Assembly: GCA_004123355.1 (NCBI GenBank)
Contig: SCHM01000003.1
Coordinates: 1,178,001 to 1,242,000 of the forward strand
Source of the DNA: Amphirosellinia nigrospora
Taxonomy: Eukaryota > Ascomycota > Sordariomycetes > Xylariales > Xylariaceae
Direction of reading: 5' to 3'
Length of the DNA: 64,000 nt
In this document: positions 47,485 through 60,930 of the stretch, piece by piece
Layout: every line of letters begins with the position of its first letter
Numbering within the stretch: the stretch's first letter is position 1
Program-made: the position numbers and the translations under genes
Notes under the pieces: model-generated
The model's input: the letters and a program-made list of their open reading frames with translations, nothing else
Database searches by the model: none
Told to the model about the DNA's origin: nothing

Positions 47485-50400
47485 CCGGTCTTCTTGCGGG
47501 TTGTTTGTTTGTTTGTTGGTGTGGATTTAATACCCCCTTATTATTCATTTTGAGTATAAGTAATAATTATTCCTTATGAGTATAGATAAAATGATTAAAC
47601 GTACCGGAAGGAGCCCTGTTCCCTCAGTTATTAAACAGAGGGGTGATTGGTTTAGGGTTCTTTCTTTTAATGGGTTAAAAGACTTGGTACGAAAAAACTT
47701 GGAATATACCCTTGATAGATATACGATATACATAGGATACCTGGCTTGTGGCGTGGCGTGGTGTGGTAAGGTAATGAGAATGAATGTGGACGATTTATTC
47801 ATCCATCTATGGATTGGTCCGCGCCCATGTGTTATGTCGATGTGTTAATTTGATGTCTTGAGTGATGTCGTACTATATATATCCCTTGTTCGGTACTGCT
47901 GGGGTCATGTTATGTCATGTGTGGTACATTAGAGCATAGAAGGGGTGTCAACAATGCTTCACTCGGCATCATTCTTCCTCATCTTCTTCGTACTTTTTTA
48001 TTTTCTCTGAAGCATTATATGATGACGGACCGCCGGTCATCGCAACAGGCAGGTAGGTATTCGGCGACTGACAGACAACGTACCCCGACTCGACTGGACC
48101 TAGTCTAGGAAGGAGATTGTCATAATACAGAACTGCACACTTATACCACAACACTACAAAAGGTAGAACGTTGTCAAGTTCGAGCACTTGACTGTTTGTA
48201 GTTGACTATACGTGTACTAGACTCGTGATGGAGACGATACAATGTTTGTCCCTTTGTTTCGTTTAATGGCTTAGCGTTCGGTCCGTGCGTATGTTGTTCT
48301 CGAGATCTTTCACCTTCTGGTTTGTCGTTTTTTCTTCTAAATTTGAAGTATTACACGATGAAGGAATGCTGCTCATCACGACAGGTAGGGAAGGTTACCA
48401 GCAACCGTCAGTCGACAGCCTTCAACTTAGCCTGATGCTTGGCTATTTGTTTGATATCATAGTTGGAGTATACCTATCTGTGCATTGTTTTTCGAGGCTA
48501 GCCATATACACTAGATTAGTCCAGTGTAGTCCATGTGGACAGAAACATAAATGCGTAAACTCCGGCTCGGGCGCGGTGGTTAGTTAGTGTTAGTGTGAGT
48601 AGCTACCTGGTCCTCGGACTTGACCCGACGCTGGCTCGGTCCCGGCCTAGACTAGCGCCTTCCCAGTATAGGTAGGTTCATGTTCATAGGGTGTTAGTTT
48701 GTTTATTATTAGCTGGAATAGTGTATGTAGAAGGGAACCATCGGGAGACGCCATGGTGGGACTGGATGCGATGCGATGGGAAGAGCGGAAACCGGAAATG
48801 ACTGATCATATTGGTATGTGTGGTATGTGTGTAGGTTAGGGGAGATAGGTATCTACCCGGTGCATTATGTTCGTGTTTCGTTACATACTTGGCTTACACT
48901 AGGTTAGGGGAGATTGAAACGAACCGGTTGTTTGTGTTGCTTGGTACTGTTGGTTACTTACGTGCCTATTGCAGATTAATATTAATATTGCTGCATTGTG
49001 GGTTGGTTGCATACTGCTATGTATATTACTCTATAATAATTTAATAGATGGTAGTCGGACATGTAGACTTCTCTCATCTAGTTTCGAATCGGCGTAGAAT
49101 CGGCTCCTATCTGCCGGATGGAGTTAAAGCTAAGTAGGTATGAGAGATCGATAAGCTCAAGTCCCTTACTTACATTAGGTATATTGATCAACAGCAGTAG
49201 TGTGAGTCTATTTACGGATGCATATAATGCCGACCTTGCCTTACCTCCCTTCACCGTTTGCGCTCCCTTACTTGCGTGGGGGTGTTAAATTGATGCTGTG
49301 GAAACAAGTGATTTCCCCGACTCAAGTCAAGCACCCTCGCTCATCGGAGCTATTATTGAGACCGTCACCTGGCATAGTGTAGATGGTCGGATCATAACAA
49401 CGACATGGGCCTTGAGGCATTTGCTTCCGTCAATTCAGCACGGGGCACCAACCGTCGGGCGATTAAAGATTTGCTTCCCCATTCCGGGGCACCCCAGGTC
49501 CCCTATGCTGTCAGCACGTAGTGTGGTGTACACTAGAGCACTGGCGAAATTTTGAAGAGCTTTATTGTACAGGGTTTCGATGCAAGGGGCCGTGTTGACG
49601 TTAGCCATGACCCCTGGCTTTTTCAGGGGCCCTATACCGAGTCCAAACCCACTAGGGATGCTGCGGGTAAGGATTCCCTGTCTGTAGGGCCATGTTAATT
49701 GGATGTTGTTTCGGGCTTCGCCGATCTGGCATACTGTATACTTTCAAGGGAGGCAGATGTGTTGGTAGTGAGGGAGAAGACATACATGAGTTGTAGGCTC
49801 CGTGACGAGGTAGAAGGAGAAGCGTAGCTAAATCATTGATAACCAAGGTACATGTATATATATCCGTGCTTATTGATGACTGCAAAGGGAGATGGGTGAA
49901 TTAGATACGCAAGCAAGGTAGGAAGTAGCGTAAATAAAGGTGAATTACTTTTTAAAGCCAACTCCGCGCCTCGGCTAGACTATTCCTTACTGGGACGCGG
50001 ACAGCTACCCCCTGGCAGACAGGACGAACAAGCATCCAATGATGTTACATTTATATGTGCATCAAATGACACCGAATATGCACCGAACTCGTAGCGAGTT
50101 TTTCTGTGAGGGGTGGTTCATTTATTGTCCTATCTAAACACCTGGGGAAGGGCTCCCTCGCAACACAAAACAGATTCCGAAATACCGTAGCAGGAGATAT
50201 TCTGGGCCAGGTTAGGTTACATCACAGGAGCAAGCAGCAAGCAAGCAACGCTAGACTCCTCTTTAACAACTCTAGTGCATTCACAACATACACACAACAC
50301 GCGTACAGCAAACATATACGTACGGCACTGGACCGGCGGTTACATAACACAGGCAGGATCATTACCCGATCACCTACCGATTACCGCATATGCAGCAACG

Positions 50401-50602
50401 GGAAAGGAGCAGCTTTGCTTTAGCTTTCTTTTTGAAACCGTCTCTCAGAGCCTCAACTATCTAAATACCTAGATACTATCTACTCTAACCTACTACCATT
50501 ACATTATACTCAGTTTCTATTACACCTCTATCTCACGCCGAGCCCATAATTCATAATCACATATTAATCACCTAACCCTTCAACCCAGACCTTCTGTGCC
50601 AC
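47485..50602. other. 3.1 kb intergenic interval
   Basis: It begins with a (TTTG)n run at about 47497-47516. Many AGGTAGGT/TACCTA words are scattered through it. A frame at 49298-49555 shows no protein features. The right end (50.4-50.6 kb) is pyrimidine-rich and is the probable leader of the next gene. No RNA gene was recognised. Confidence 0.4.
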
Positions 50603-51630
50603 ATGGCGTCATCATCAGATAAAGATATGGCCGAAGAGGACGTCGTCTTGATAACACAAGCTCCCTCGGACTGTTGGTTTGAAGGTCTCGTACTCCGGCC
50701 TAACGGCAAGGTTCTGGCGACACGGTTGGACAAGCCTGAACTATACACATTCGAGGCCGAGGACCAGGACGCGGTGCCACAACTTGTGTGCACAATACCG
50801 GATTGCAACTCGCTCATCAACATCTGCGACATACCTGGTAAAAAGGATGAGTATTTCATCCTCTGTAGCACGGCTGATCTCGAGGTCGTGACGCACAAAG
50901 ATGCCTGGCTTTGGCGAGTCATTTTCGACAGCGACAACGAGGATGCTCCGCCCAAGTTAGTCCGCGTCACTCCCGTGCCAGACGAAGGGTATTGCCTGGG
51001 CGTGAAGGCGGTATCGGACCGCGTTGTCCTCCTACCAGATGGAAGGACGCAGTGCATATGGCACATGGATACACAAACGGGCAACAAGACCATCTTTGCT
51101 AAAGACAAAGCCATGGAGCGTGGCGACAGTGAAGGCTTCTTCGGCGTGAACCGGCTGCAGATCGTCGGCGACTTTGTGTATTTTACCAACTCAGGTGGCG
51201 GCCTCCTCTGCCGACTCCCTGTCGAGTTTGACCTATCGCACGAGGAGGTTGGCGTCCGTGTGGCAGGCCCCGTGCAAACCATCGTCGACAACCTGCCATC
51301 GCACCTGGACGGGCTGGCTGTATCGCCGGACCAGACGCACGCTTACGTGGCGAGCCACATCGACGGTCGCCTACACCAGGTGCAGATCGACCCAGCCACA
51401 GGAAAGGGGGCATCCCACGTCATCATGAGCAACCTCGACAGCCCCACCGGTGTGAACCTCGTCCCGCACCCTGAAAAGCCCGGGAGTTGAAGCTCTACAT
51501 TGTATGTTGTGGTGAGATCGAGGTCGCCTGGATGCCGAGAGGACAACCCCTGGAAGCTATCCGCAACATCAACTCGGCCGTCACCGTCATCATGCAGGAG
51601 GTCGTAGAGACGACGAGCAACCCGATCTGA
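50603..51630 (+). CDS. SMP-30/gluconolactonase-like beta-propeller protein
   Basis: Single exon of about 341 residues. It starts MASSSDKDMAEEDVVLIT and has propeller-strand features: PSDCWFEGLVLRPNGKVLAT at blade 1, GDFVYFTNSGGGLLCRLPVE, HLDGLAVSPDQTHAYVASHI and SPTGVNLVPHPEKPG. This fits the calcium-dependent six-bladed lactonase-like family often found near fungal metabolite genes. There is no signal peptide. The frame stops after PEKPG at 51490, but one extra G in the GGG at 51481-51483 restores ELKLYIVCCGEIEVAW and continues to NPI and TGA at 51630. The break is therefore a probable homopolymer error. Confidence 0.8.
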
Positions 51631-54600
51631 ACCAGGGCATAGAAAAGAAAGTAAAATCAAAAAGAATTAAGAAAAAAAAGAACACCGACAGACCCGAGAC
51701 AACATACCGAACTATACCCGCAAATATATACTTACGTACCTACCTCATCCCTACTTGACCGTCTCGGTCAATGACCACCTTCACTGCATTACTCTGGCGC
51801 TATCACGACACGATAATTTGCATTATCATAACTGCATATGTCTCCGAGGCCGGGGATTCCTTTCATGGGGGCAGTGTTTTCTCTCCGTTATACATCTATC
51901 TCATCTACTAAGGTCTCCTATGAGACTATCTAAATGGCTTTGGCGGAGTACAGAAAGGGTTCTTTGTTTCAATGGAAACTTTCATTTTCAAATTTCTCAT
52001 TTATTTTTCCATTTTTCGGCGGTTTTGTGATTGCTTGGACATATGTCAGCAAATAACCCCCGAAAGGACCTGCGGAGCTTCTTTTTTTGTTCTCTCATTT
52101 CCGCCTCTGCATGTGACGTCAAACCAAGCCCATGTATTTGGCATAACCTACAGCGGTGTACATATATACATTCATATATAAGTTACATCCAGAACATATA
52201 AGCAAAGGCATCTAAATAATGGATATTAACGCATTCAAAAAACCGAAAACGAACGAAACCATCGTCCTCCCTCACCGTACCCACGCACGAGAACACATGA
52301 TCAAGGCCAATGCAACAGCATCTGATAAGCCGGGCTAACCATTCATTGCCATCCCACGGTTCCCTCCCACCTCACGCCCGTGGGTTCGCAAATTTTCATC
52401 AGCCATCACCCAGCGTCAGGGGTCCGACCTTTCCTCTCTCGGCGTTAGCAGAGAACTTATCCTGGGCGTGAGAGAGGGGGCCCCGGCAACGACCACTCAC
52501 TTACACCAGTGGGCTACCCTTCCCCTGCGTCGCACGCCAACCCGCGGCTGGCTCCCGGGCTCCGCCGACACAATATCTAACCTAGCCGGGAGTAGCGTGC
52601 GATTATGTCGGGCTACGCGGGACCCACCCTCACAGCCGGGTTGAAACCCTATCTATACTAGACTCGTGTTTTGATGGCTGCTGCTACATGGTGTGTGTGC
52701 GTGTGTGATTGTGTAAGAAGTAGGGCTGGGGCGCATGGTAGGTTGGAACCACGCTTCTCTTGACGACAACCGGTTCATGTAGTCAAATGGGTGCATTAGC
52801 TGGATAGATAATACCCCCGGGCTCCGAGTATGAGGGATGGTATTCGCCAGGCAGGAAATGAGGTGCAGGTTAGATAGGTTAGTCAGTTCGGCTAGATTTA
52901 AACGATCGAGAGCCTCTGTTGAATGATCGTGTTAGTTTCAAGTTTTGTCCTACTGTACATCGTCTCTCCGTCTTACAAGTCACGTAGCTACTTTTAAGAA
53001 TAGATGTAAAAAGTTATGTACTTGAAACGACGATATTGAGAACACCCCTATAATCCCGACCCAACTAAGCGTGGAGAATTAATAGATCATTTACGATTTT
53101 CCGATAGGTAAGTAGTGTACCTACCTAGTCTACAAGGATACAACACTACCTGGTGCAAATCAATCAAACAGAAAACGTCCGAGCTGGGTGGTCACAGCAC
53201 CAAAGTGAAACAATTCAAAAGCCGGGACGTTGCAAACATTAGGTACGCGAAACAAGCCCACACCAAACCCGAGGAATCAGTAACAAACATGCCATATTCA
53301 TGGGCCTAACCCACTAAACCGATGAAAGTCACTACTGCGAACGAATTGAGAACAGGTAGTGTTGCATCTGTACTAATTGAACAGGCAGATCCGCGGAGCA
53401 AAGTTGTCAAAAATTAGCGCCTGCGCTACCGCACAGACTATAACCAACTATCACGAAAACCTGGATGAATCTGGACTAAGGCGATATATTTCCCCATATT
53501 CAATCTGCAATCTTAGAGCACCGAGAAGAGAACGATAGGTTAGGTAATCTAGACCAGCAATAAGGTAATCGCACCACCTGCTATCAATGACTCATCATAA
53601 TTCTCGTAACTTTGTGGCTAGACCAGCCAGCCGACTTCCGTCCGCATGAAACTTTGCCCCGAGATTTTACTTCACATGGGCAAGAACTGGAGTTCGGGCC
53701 CGGAGCCCGGTTGGCACTTGTATCCTGGTGGCGTAGGCTGGGATGGAGTTAGCCGGCGGTTTTTGCAGGCGGCGATATACATCCCGCCTGGCAGCCACGT
53801 AAGGTAGCCATCAGTGCGCTAATGCAGACGTTGAAGGGTGGAGGGGAACGGTTCCGTGCTGGCACCGGGAGCTGAGATGATGAAGGCCTGGAGTAGAGCC
53901 GGGACACGGTCGACTCTAATGAACTCTTAGTTGTGAATGCCAAGCTTGTAGTTGGTGAACAGGAGCTTACCGACATGCAGCTTGTTGCAGCTTGTTGATA
54001 GAATACTGGTTGACACCGAGCTTGAGCACACAACCTGCGAAGACGACACAGCAGTTGAGGTGGACGCCTGAGACGTCTTCACGCCCCCATCGCCGCCGTC
54101 ACCAGCCTGAGGTGGTCGCCCTTGGGGCGATCCACAGAGTTGCCAGGGTCCGGGTACGTCACCGAGATCCGCTCGCGCTGCGCATCCGACGTGGGACACT
54201 CATCGGCGAACTCCCCCATGTTGGCCATGAACAGCTCCGGGCAGTCGTCATGGCGCTTTGCTAGGAGGGTAGCTTCGCGGCGTCCCAGTAGATTCATGCG
54301 CTTCTTCTACTCGGGACGATGGTGATAGGGGCGCAGTTTACTGTGAAGATACGTTGGCTGTCTGTGACTTGACTTAGGGAGACTTGGAGGTGTGTAGGAA
54401 TGAGGTGTAGGGGACAGGAGTCATTAAGCGCTTGAGCAATACTCGTGGTTGAAGTGTCTCTATCGTCGTGAGTATTATCAATGAGATAACGAAACACAGG
54501 CGGTATGAAAGATAGCACGGAAAGAAATTATGCACTGCAGAATTCAGGGCCACCACTATGCGACTTACCCACTGTTTTCAATACTGAATTTAGTCAAGCC

Positions 54601-55456
54601 TATTCATGGCGAGGGTTACCTGAGATTCGGTGAGTGTGGGGGACATCTAAGAGCGAAACGCGCCCGTAAAGGCAGGGGAAGTGATTCAACAACTTACGCC
54701 CATGCTAGCGTCCAATTCGTTTCTATGGAGGGCGATTGTCTCGCGAAAACTAGCCAGGCAATCTCGATGGTCCTGACGTAGATAAGTATAAGTAGTTGTC
54801 AAATACGCGAGGGGATCGAGATAGTGAATAGCCACCCAAGATGAGTTCTTCATAAGGAATCCTCAGGTGAGGGCAATCATAGGATGTGATAGGTATATAC
54901 CTGCCTGGTATCCTTGGCATGTCTACTCTGGGTTCATATATGGGAATCGCACGAAACTGGCCGAGGGTTTCGTGTAGCATAGTATAGCTACCTCGTGAGA
55001 GTGTTCATGGTTTATTAGAAAAGTCTAATTTTGTGCTCGAATACGAATTCTTCATCTCGCCGAATTGGACATATAAACATAATACGAAAGCCAATGAGCG
55101 CATGATCCTTCCCGATATCCGCTTCTCAGATGTGATTTTTTGTGGGAACGATTAGAAGGAAGGGTGCTGATCCTACCTATAGTAGGTGAGCAGTTGGCAA
55201 TTGTTGCCAAGAAGAGACCAACTCTTAAAGCGATTGCTTGATTGAACGATCTCGTATTTAAAAGGAGCTGCCGAAATTTAGTAGCTCGTATTAATATGCC
55301 GTACATGTAGTGCTTTAGAGTATGTAAAAGGAAGGATGCATATAAGAAACTCGCTCTTCTCTGTCAGGATGGTATAATAAACCATGATATTTGTGTCTGA
55401 CATCCGGTAGACAGCGGATATAGCCATAAACCCATATCTCAGACGGCACTTACATC
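51631..55456. other. 3.8 kb gene-poor interval
   Basis: No gene is firmly supported. A GC-rich patch at 52.3-52.65 kb and TG-rich simple sequence near 52690 are visible. Coding-like frames on the minus strand at 53927-54297 are listed separately. Confidence 0.4.
53927..54297 (-). CDS. possible unknown gene fragment
   Basis: Two overlapping minus-strand frames. One reads MNLLGRREATLLAKRHDDCP and ELFMANMGEFADECPTSDAQ. The other has a serine-rich stretch, STSTAVSSSQVVCSSSVSTS. The first has protein-like composition but no known motif. They could be parts of one broken gene. Weak evidence. Confidence 0.2.
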
Positions 55457-56320
55457 ATGAAACTCCAGGTCGTTACTTCTTTTCTAGGCGGGGTTTTGAC
55501 GGCTGTACCCGTCACGGCTCAGATCGCTGGAAATTCAGACGGCACCACTGACTTTTTTTCGGATGGTCCGTTTGCCCTACACGTAAAAGGCCAGGGCGGA
55601 AATAGTTCAGTTGATGGTGAGATTAGCATCCCGCACCCTTCACAGTCTGTTACCTCAACTCTAGCCACTGACTTCCTTTCCTAGGTTATATCAGCACGCT
55701 CCCATGTTCAATGCAACTCAGTGGCTTCTGCAGTATGAGGCAGGGGGCAGTTTTCAGCCGGATAATTCCTCCTACCGGTTCTACTTCAACTACACAGGAC
55801 AAACAAAATCGCAAGGCATCGATACAGGGTTCTTCGTGACGGACTATATCGAAGCTGAGCCGAATGCCCTTGGCTTAAAGGGAAAAGCTTTGTCACTCCG
55901 GCTTGACATTAACACCAATGTTGCCTTGCCGGTACTCGGTTTGGGCACAGCTGCTATCTCCGGGTTCAATGCCGACAACAAAGTATTTCTCACCCATTAT
56001 TGGGACGACTCGAGCTATGTTCCAGGAATTCCTCCTACAAGTCAAGACTATCGTTACTGTAAGCCCTCGGCTTTTATTATTCGCGTTATGACATAGGAGA
56101 TCGTCGCCGCCGGATAATCCGGGCAGGTCCGGGTTCCGGTCCGGCGTCAGCCATTCGGCTCATTCTCAATTTTCTAAAACTAACTGATTTGGCAGATAAC
56201 TGGGCCGTATGCTGGCAGTCCTATGCTTATGGTTATGCCCCTGTCTTATCCTGGGTGACAGCTGGTCGGCCTCACAATCCAACATGTGAACTTGTAGACC
56301 TTCTCAAAGTTAGCCTGTAA
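55457..56320 (+). CDS. secreted DUF7907-like protein
   Basis: A signal peptide (MKLQVVTSFLGGVLTAVPVT, cut after TA) begins exon 1 (55457-55616). Introns are 55617-55684 and 56059-56195, and exons 55685-56058 and 56196-56320 complete it. Features: PFALHVKGQG near the start, DGYISTLPCSMQLSGFC, SSYRFYFNYTGQTKSQGIDT, GFNADNKVFLTHYWDDSSYV, and the ending YYNWAVCWQSYAYGYAPVLS then WVTAGRPHNPTCELVDLLKV. This matches a family of small secreted ascomycete proteins of unknown function with two or three conserved Cys. A one-base break near 55732 shifts the frame between FCSMR and YEAGGSFQPD. It is probably an extracellular protein; effector-like roles cannot be judged from sequence. Confidence 0.75.
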
Positions 56321-56548
56321 CAAAGAAAATTGGGGAAAGACGATATAAATCGGGTATCTCATCAGGTCCCGAAGCGCGAATAACCGGAAATTTAATGTTA
56401 CCCGAAACGCGACGTCCGTGTGCTTGATGAAGCTTAGGGACTTGAAATACCTGGACTGTTCTTGTAGATATATACTGGCAATAGAGAACATGTAACCCAT
56501 CGCTTCAAATTGTGGCAAGACTTTCAGACTCGCCCAAACAACCAAACC

Positions 56549-57087
56549 ATGGCATCATCACCTCCAACACCTAGCAGACCCACGAGGCTACTGACGGTAC
56601 ACCATCTCAAACTTCCTGCGACTGACTTGGCCAAAACTTACGACTTTTACACCAAAATCCTACCATTCCAGGCGATTCCAGCCTTAAACCACTATACAGC
56701 ATCTGGGAAGCTGTACGGTGCCCTCTTTTCCAATGGTGCTGACCTGCTCGTCGAAATTCGGGAGAACGCGGAACAGGCAATCGCTCAAAAAGGCTTCGAT
56801 CCTGTTACATGGGGCGTACCTGCGCGCAAAGACCTTGCCGATTGGGCGGCTTGGCTTTCCAGTCAAGGAGTCAAGCACTCGAGGATTCTCATGGGAGTCA
56901 AGGGCTGGGTTTTGTGCTTCGAGGACCCAGATGCAAAAATTGTGAGACTATATACGACTGAAGAAGTACACGAGTGGTGTGAGCCTGATAAAGGTGAGTT
57001 TTTTTTTTGCCCCTCTAAAAGTTGTAAAGATTACATTGCTAAAGCTAAATAATGTTAGACGACTATTGGCTCAAAACGCCAAATTAG
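56549..57087 (+). CDS. VOC (glyoxalase/bleomycin-resistance fold) family protein
   Basis: The start is ATG 56549 (MASSPPTPSRPTRLL). It has one beta-alpha-beta-beta-beta module pair: LLTVHHLKLPATDLAKTYDF, YTKILPFQAIPALNHYTASG, FSNGADLLVEIREN, and ILMGVKGWVLCFEDPDAKIV followed by RLYTTEEVHEW. It is a metal-dependent or cupin-like small enzyme or binding protein of unknown substrate. An intron at 56994-57058 (GTGAGT with a T10 run, then TGTTAG) joins DKG to DDYWLKTPN and ends at TAG 57087. That gives the usual tryptophan-rich VOC tail; reading through the donor instead would give a non-conserved end. No frame breaks. Confidence 0.82.
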
Positions 57088-57776
57088 ATAAAAACCTATC
57101 CAGCGACTCTGGATGCGGAAAACGGATGCAAAACTGTAACATTTAAAGGTCCACATGTACAATGTGATGAGATAAGAGGTGGCATATGTATTATTAGGGT
57201 CCTCTCTAAGTCTCGTAATGGGAGAATAGCCTTTTCGAGGCTTTCCTTTTGACAACAGATCAATCACATGCTGTGAAGGGTGATGACTGGCTTGGGGCTT
57301 ATAGCTAGATGCAAACAACAAGCGACCAAACCATTTAATGGATATTGAAGATCGGGTATTTACGATATCCCGCAGAGCATCTCGTGAAGAAATCGTAGAT
57401 GGCAGTAGCCTCGACATTGATTAGATTTGGTGTTTGCGATAGGAAATATATTTCATTCATTTGTAAACGAGGTCTATTTAGCCCCTCACTTTCCCCGCAG
57501 TCTTGGCGTTGCTTGATGTCAGTGCCTGAGTACGTACACAACAAATGCGTGACCAATCATCATGACTGGTCTACTAGTGAGCTGAAAGGCATCATGTAAA
57601 CGACGAATGCTGCGCCTTGCCAGGCAGAATCCGCTACGCCCTAGGCGCGACCAACGCTTGTCGTCTGCAGTCACCTAAAAAGTCATTAAACGTCGCATGA
57701 CTCGGTCCAAGTATATCACACACTTCCATATCTTGACTGATCATCTTGATAGCTGCATATCTTATTTTCAACCAAG
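57088..57776. other. intergenic upstream of kinase
   Basis: No gene recognised. Contains the probable promoter of the kinase gene. Confidence 0.4.
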
Positions 57777-59704
57777 ATGGAAGTTGAAGGCATTCGCAAA
57801 TGGAAGTTTTTAACTGAAAGCTCGGCTGCTGAGGTTGCGAAACATGGCCGGGTGAGACTTGCTATAAATAATACGCAAATAACATGAGGTTGGCACTAAC
57901 ATTTTCAGAAAACCACTCAAGCGCTTCTAGAGCAGGTGAGCCATCTAATAAAGAAGAGACGGGGCAGGCGCACTTGATTAATATAGGCCCTAGGCGACCA
58001 CCTCCGTGTCCAGCACCATCGCACGCAGAGTGGCTACAGTGACAGCAACCCTGCTGCCAGACACCGTCACAAATGTACCAACCCGAATTGAGGAGAAAGC
58101 GGACGTAGATAATGGCCTATCATGCAACCAATCCGAAAGCAGCAATGAAGATTTAGGGACACTGGATACTCGGCATATCGAAATTCCATTCTCAGTAGAA
58201 GACGCTGTGAAAGAAGAACTTATATCTAATCCTAGCCTTTTCCACGATGGCGTCAATGTAGCGAGTGTTGTTATTGGTGTGAGTTCGTCCTCAATCACCA
58301 AACTTCATGAGCCTGATTTATGTCACGCCAGGCCGACAATACTCGTGTTGCTGTGAAGCAAGTCCACGCAAGAGAGGAATTTGAGCGGGAGTTGAGAGTA
58401 CTTAACCAGATTCAAAATCCAAGTTGCAAGGCTATTTCTGCGGCCGTTGCGAGTTTCAAAACAGGCGAGAAACACTACATCATCTTCCCATGGGCTGAGC
58501 ATGGGTCTCTGAGAGATTTCTGGAATCACAATCCCGACGCTACGCAGCTCGCAGGCGATACTGAATTTTGGTTGATACAACAATGTTTGGGTATATCTGA
58601 GGCTCTTCAGGAGCTCCATGGATACAAAAGCAATCCAATGGTCATATCGAGGGGCTACGCACGGCACGGAGATATCAAGCCGGAAAACATTCTCGTTTTT
58701 TCATCAGACCAAACACACCAAGACACTCACGGGTCTATCGTCTCGAAGCCTGGCCTCGGTCAGTTAAAGCTAGCAGACTTCGGTATAACAAGTTTTCAAA
58801 AATCTCAAGCAGAAGAGGCGATTGTGGGTTCAGTAGCATTCTCACCAACTTACAGGCCGCCTGAGATGGATATTACGAATGCATCTATCAACAGATCAGC
58901 AGATGTCTGGTCTTTGGGCTGTGTGTTCTTAGAATTTGCCACGTGGTATGTTCTGGGCGCGGCTAGTTTGGAGGCCTTCAGTAATACTCGACTCGACGCA
59001 AACAAGAACTTTCAAACAAGAACATTGATAGAAGACACGTTTTTTACAGTCGACAGCAGTGGGACTGGCCCTCCTAAGGTTGAGCGCAACCCCGCAGCTA
59101 CTGAGGTACTGTTAATCTATTTGGAGTTTACTTTGCGTTTTCTCGATACCCCTTGCTTTCGAGCAATGATTTTTCAAAGCCTCTGGTTTACTGTAGAGTT
59201 TTATGCCTGCTAACCTTGAATTGTTGCCAGTTGATCGCAAAACTAAGAAAACACTCGAGGTCAACGAAAACAATCCATGCCTTTTTAAACCTCATTGAAG
59301 ACGGGATGTTACAGATCCCTAAAGACAAAAGAGCGACGACTCCTGTTGTGGCTGAGACGTTAAGGAACCTCTTAAATGACCTTTCTACAAGTTTGACGAT
59401 TACAGAGGCATCTACTATGCGAGAAGATATCGAGTCCTCTGACCAGGAGCAATTACGACTAACGCTGTACGATACCCATAATCCTCCATCGGCTTTCGAT
59501 CGGTGGCGTATTTGGCTGGAAGATTGCATCGGGCTTGGTCCGGTCGATTGGTCGCCGCTACCGCCAGTAAATCGTCTGAAAAGCGCAACGAATTCGAAAT
59601 TGTCGTGGTTTGTAAGTATTTACATTTCTCTCGCTCTGAGCCTAAGATATTAGACCTTTTCAATCTCGACTACAGCATCATAAATATTACAGCTACCAAT
59701 TTAA
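57777..59704 (+). CDS. serine/threonine protein kinase, six exons
   Basis: Exons: 57777-57851 (MEVEGIRKWKFLTESSAAEV), 57909-57935, 57987-58278, 58332-59105, 59231-59611, 59693-59704. All introns are GT-AG. If the earlier acceptor at 59675 is used instead, the protein ends at 59752. One frame break lies in exon 3 near 58000. The N-terminus is about 115 residues, hydrophilic and acidic, of unknown fold. The kinase domain is complete: RVAVKQV (Lys), EEFERELRVL (helix C Glu), HGDIKPENIL, LADFGIT, VAFSPTYRPPEM and SADVWSLGCVFLEFA. It has about 150 residues of C-terminal extension. Catalysis looks intact, unlike the FHA genes. Substrate unknown; a gene with a membrane hairpin follows at 242 bp. Confidence 0.82.
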
Positions 59705-59945
59705 GCATTCATGGGGTTGCATCGCGAATGTAGAAAAAGGGGGCTAGAAATGCCACTCTGACCTTTCTACTTTAGCCTCTTTTAGCCTACCTTAGGTAGT
59801 CTTGCTGAACGAATGGCTTCATGTTCTGTCATTGCCACAAAGACCCCTGTGTTAGCACTAATGGTCTCTAGTATAACAATCGGAGCTATCTATCATCTTA
59901 GATAAGGACGAAACAGATCGTTGCCTTGGTATTGTACCACTGGCA

Positions 59946-60930
59946 ATGACTGAGAATACCTCAATGTCTGTGACAGATTCCCCAGAAGGCCAGGGACAAA
60001 CCTCAAACACAGCGACAAGTATCAATCCCTCGTCGAAATCTCAAAGTCGGACAGCGGAGATCTCAAAGGCCCAGGTGTCGACACCTCGCAAAAAGGGCAC
60101 GAGGGGTAAAATGAGACAGAGCCTAGGCCCCAACAAAAAGCTCGATTGCCAAGTCCAAGTTTTAACTCAGACTTAGAGAAGGAATGCTATTTCTGTGTCG
60201 ATAAAGCAACTTTTACGAAGCGGGGAACCTACTTCTCTACTCCAGTGGCACCAAATGACCTATCAGACGACGCGGCGTTCTTCAAATTATTGAAAGCGAG
60301 GTTAAGGTCTGCTTCTGGTCGATTATTGTTTGGATTTGCGCCGTGGATGGCGTATAATGCAGTCAATCTCTGTCAGGTCAGTTATGCAATTTCATTGTGA
60401 GCCATCATGTTCATTTGAGAATTAAATGCTTACAGTCAACAGTTCTCATTTATGAATGATAATAGCGACCTCGTAGCAGCTTTCGATCTTGAGGAATTTC
60501 CTCGGAGGAGTCTGTAATCTGCGCAGGCTACTCGTTCGATTCACGCTCGAGCTCGATTACTGCGTCTCTGCCCCTCGATATTTCCATGCGTAAGCTCGGT
60601 AAAACCATCCTTGCCGGCCTCGAACGCCCAGACGATGGCTGGGGCAGGCGCAATGTGCTCAACGCTCTTCCGAAGCGACATGTCCCACCGACATTACCCC
60701 GAACCTACGAAACGACAGGCTGGGGTTTTCATGTCCGATTTGGTGTGAGCTTTCTTTCCGTAGCTTTCTGGGTGACGGGGCTCGTACTGCTGGGATTGGC
60801 ATTTGTGCCATTCTGGCTTGTTTTAATAGATAAAAAAGATCTTCAAAACGCCTTTACGCCCGCAAGCACCTTGTTCTCAATCGCGGCAATGTTGCTTGCT
60901 TGGGCGGCATTGGTACAGAACAATGTATGA
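59946..60930 (+). CDS. unknown protein with C-terminal two-helix membrane hairpin
   Basis: It starts MTENTSMSVTDSPEGQGQTS with a serine- and lysine-rich disordered region, then FNSDLEKECYFCVDKATFTK, LSDDAAFFKLLKARLRSASG and RLLFGFAPWMAYNAVNLCQ. An intron at 60377-60442 joins to FSFMNDNSDLVAAFDLEEFP. The C-terminus, ITASLPLDISMRKLGKT through PRTYETTGWGFHVRFG, has two hydrophobic helices (VSFLSVAFWVTGLVLLGLAF and AFTPASTLFSIAAMLLAWAA). This conserved-looking pattern recurs in fungal proteins I know only as hypothetical. Frame breaks: one C short near 60133 (CCCC) and one base short near 60505. It lies just downstream of the kinase gene on the same strand. Confidence 0.65.
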
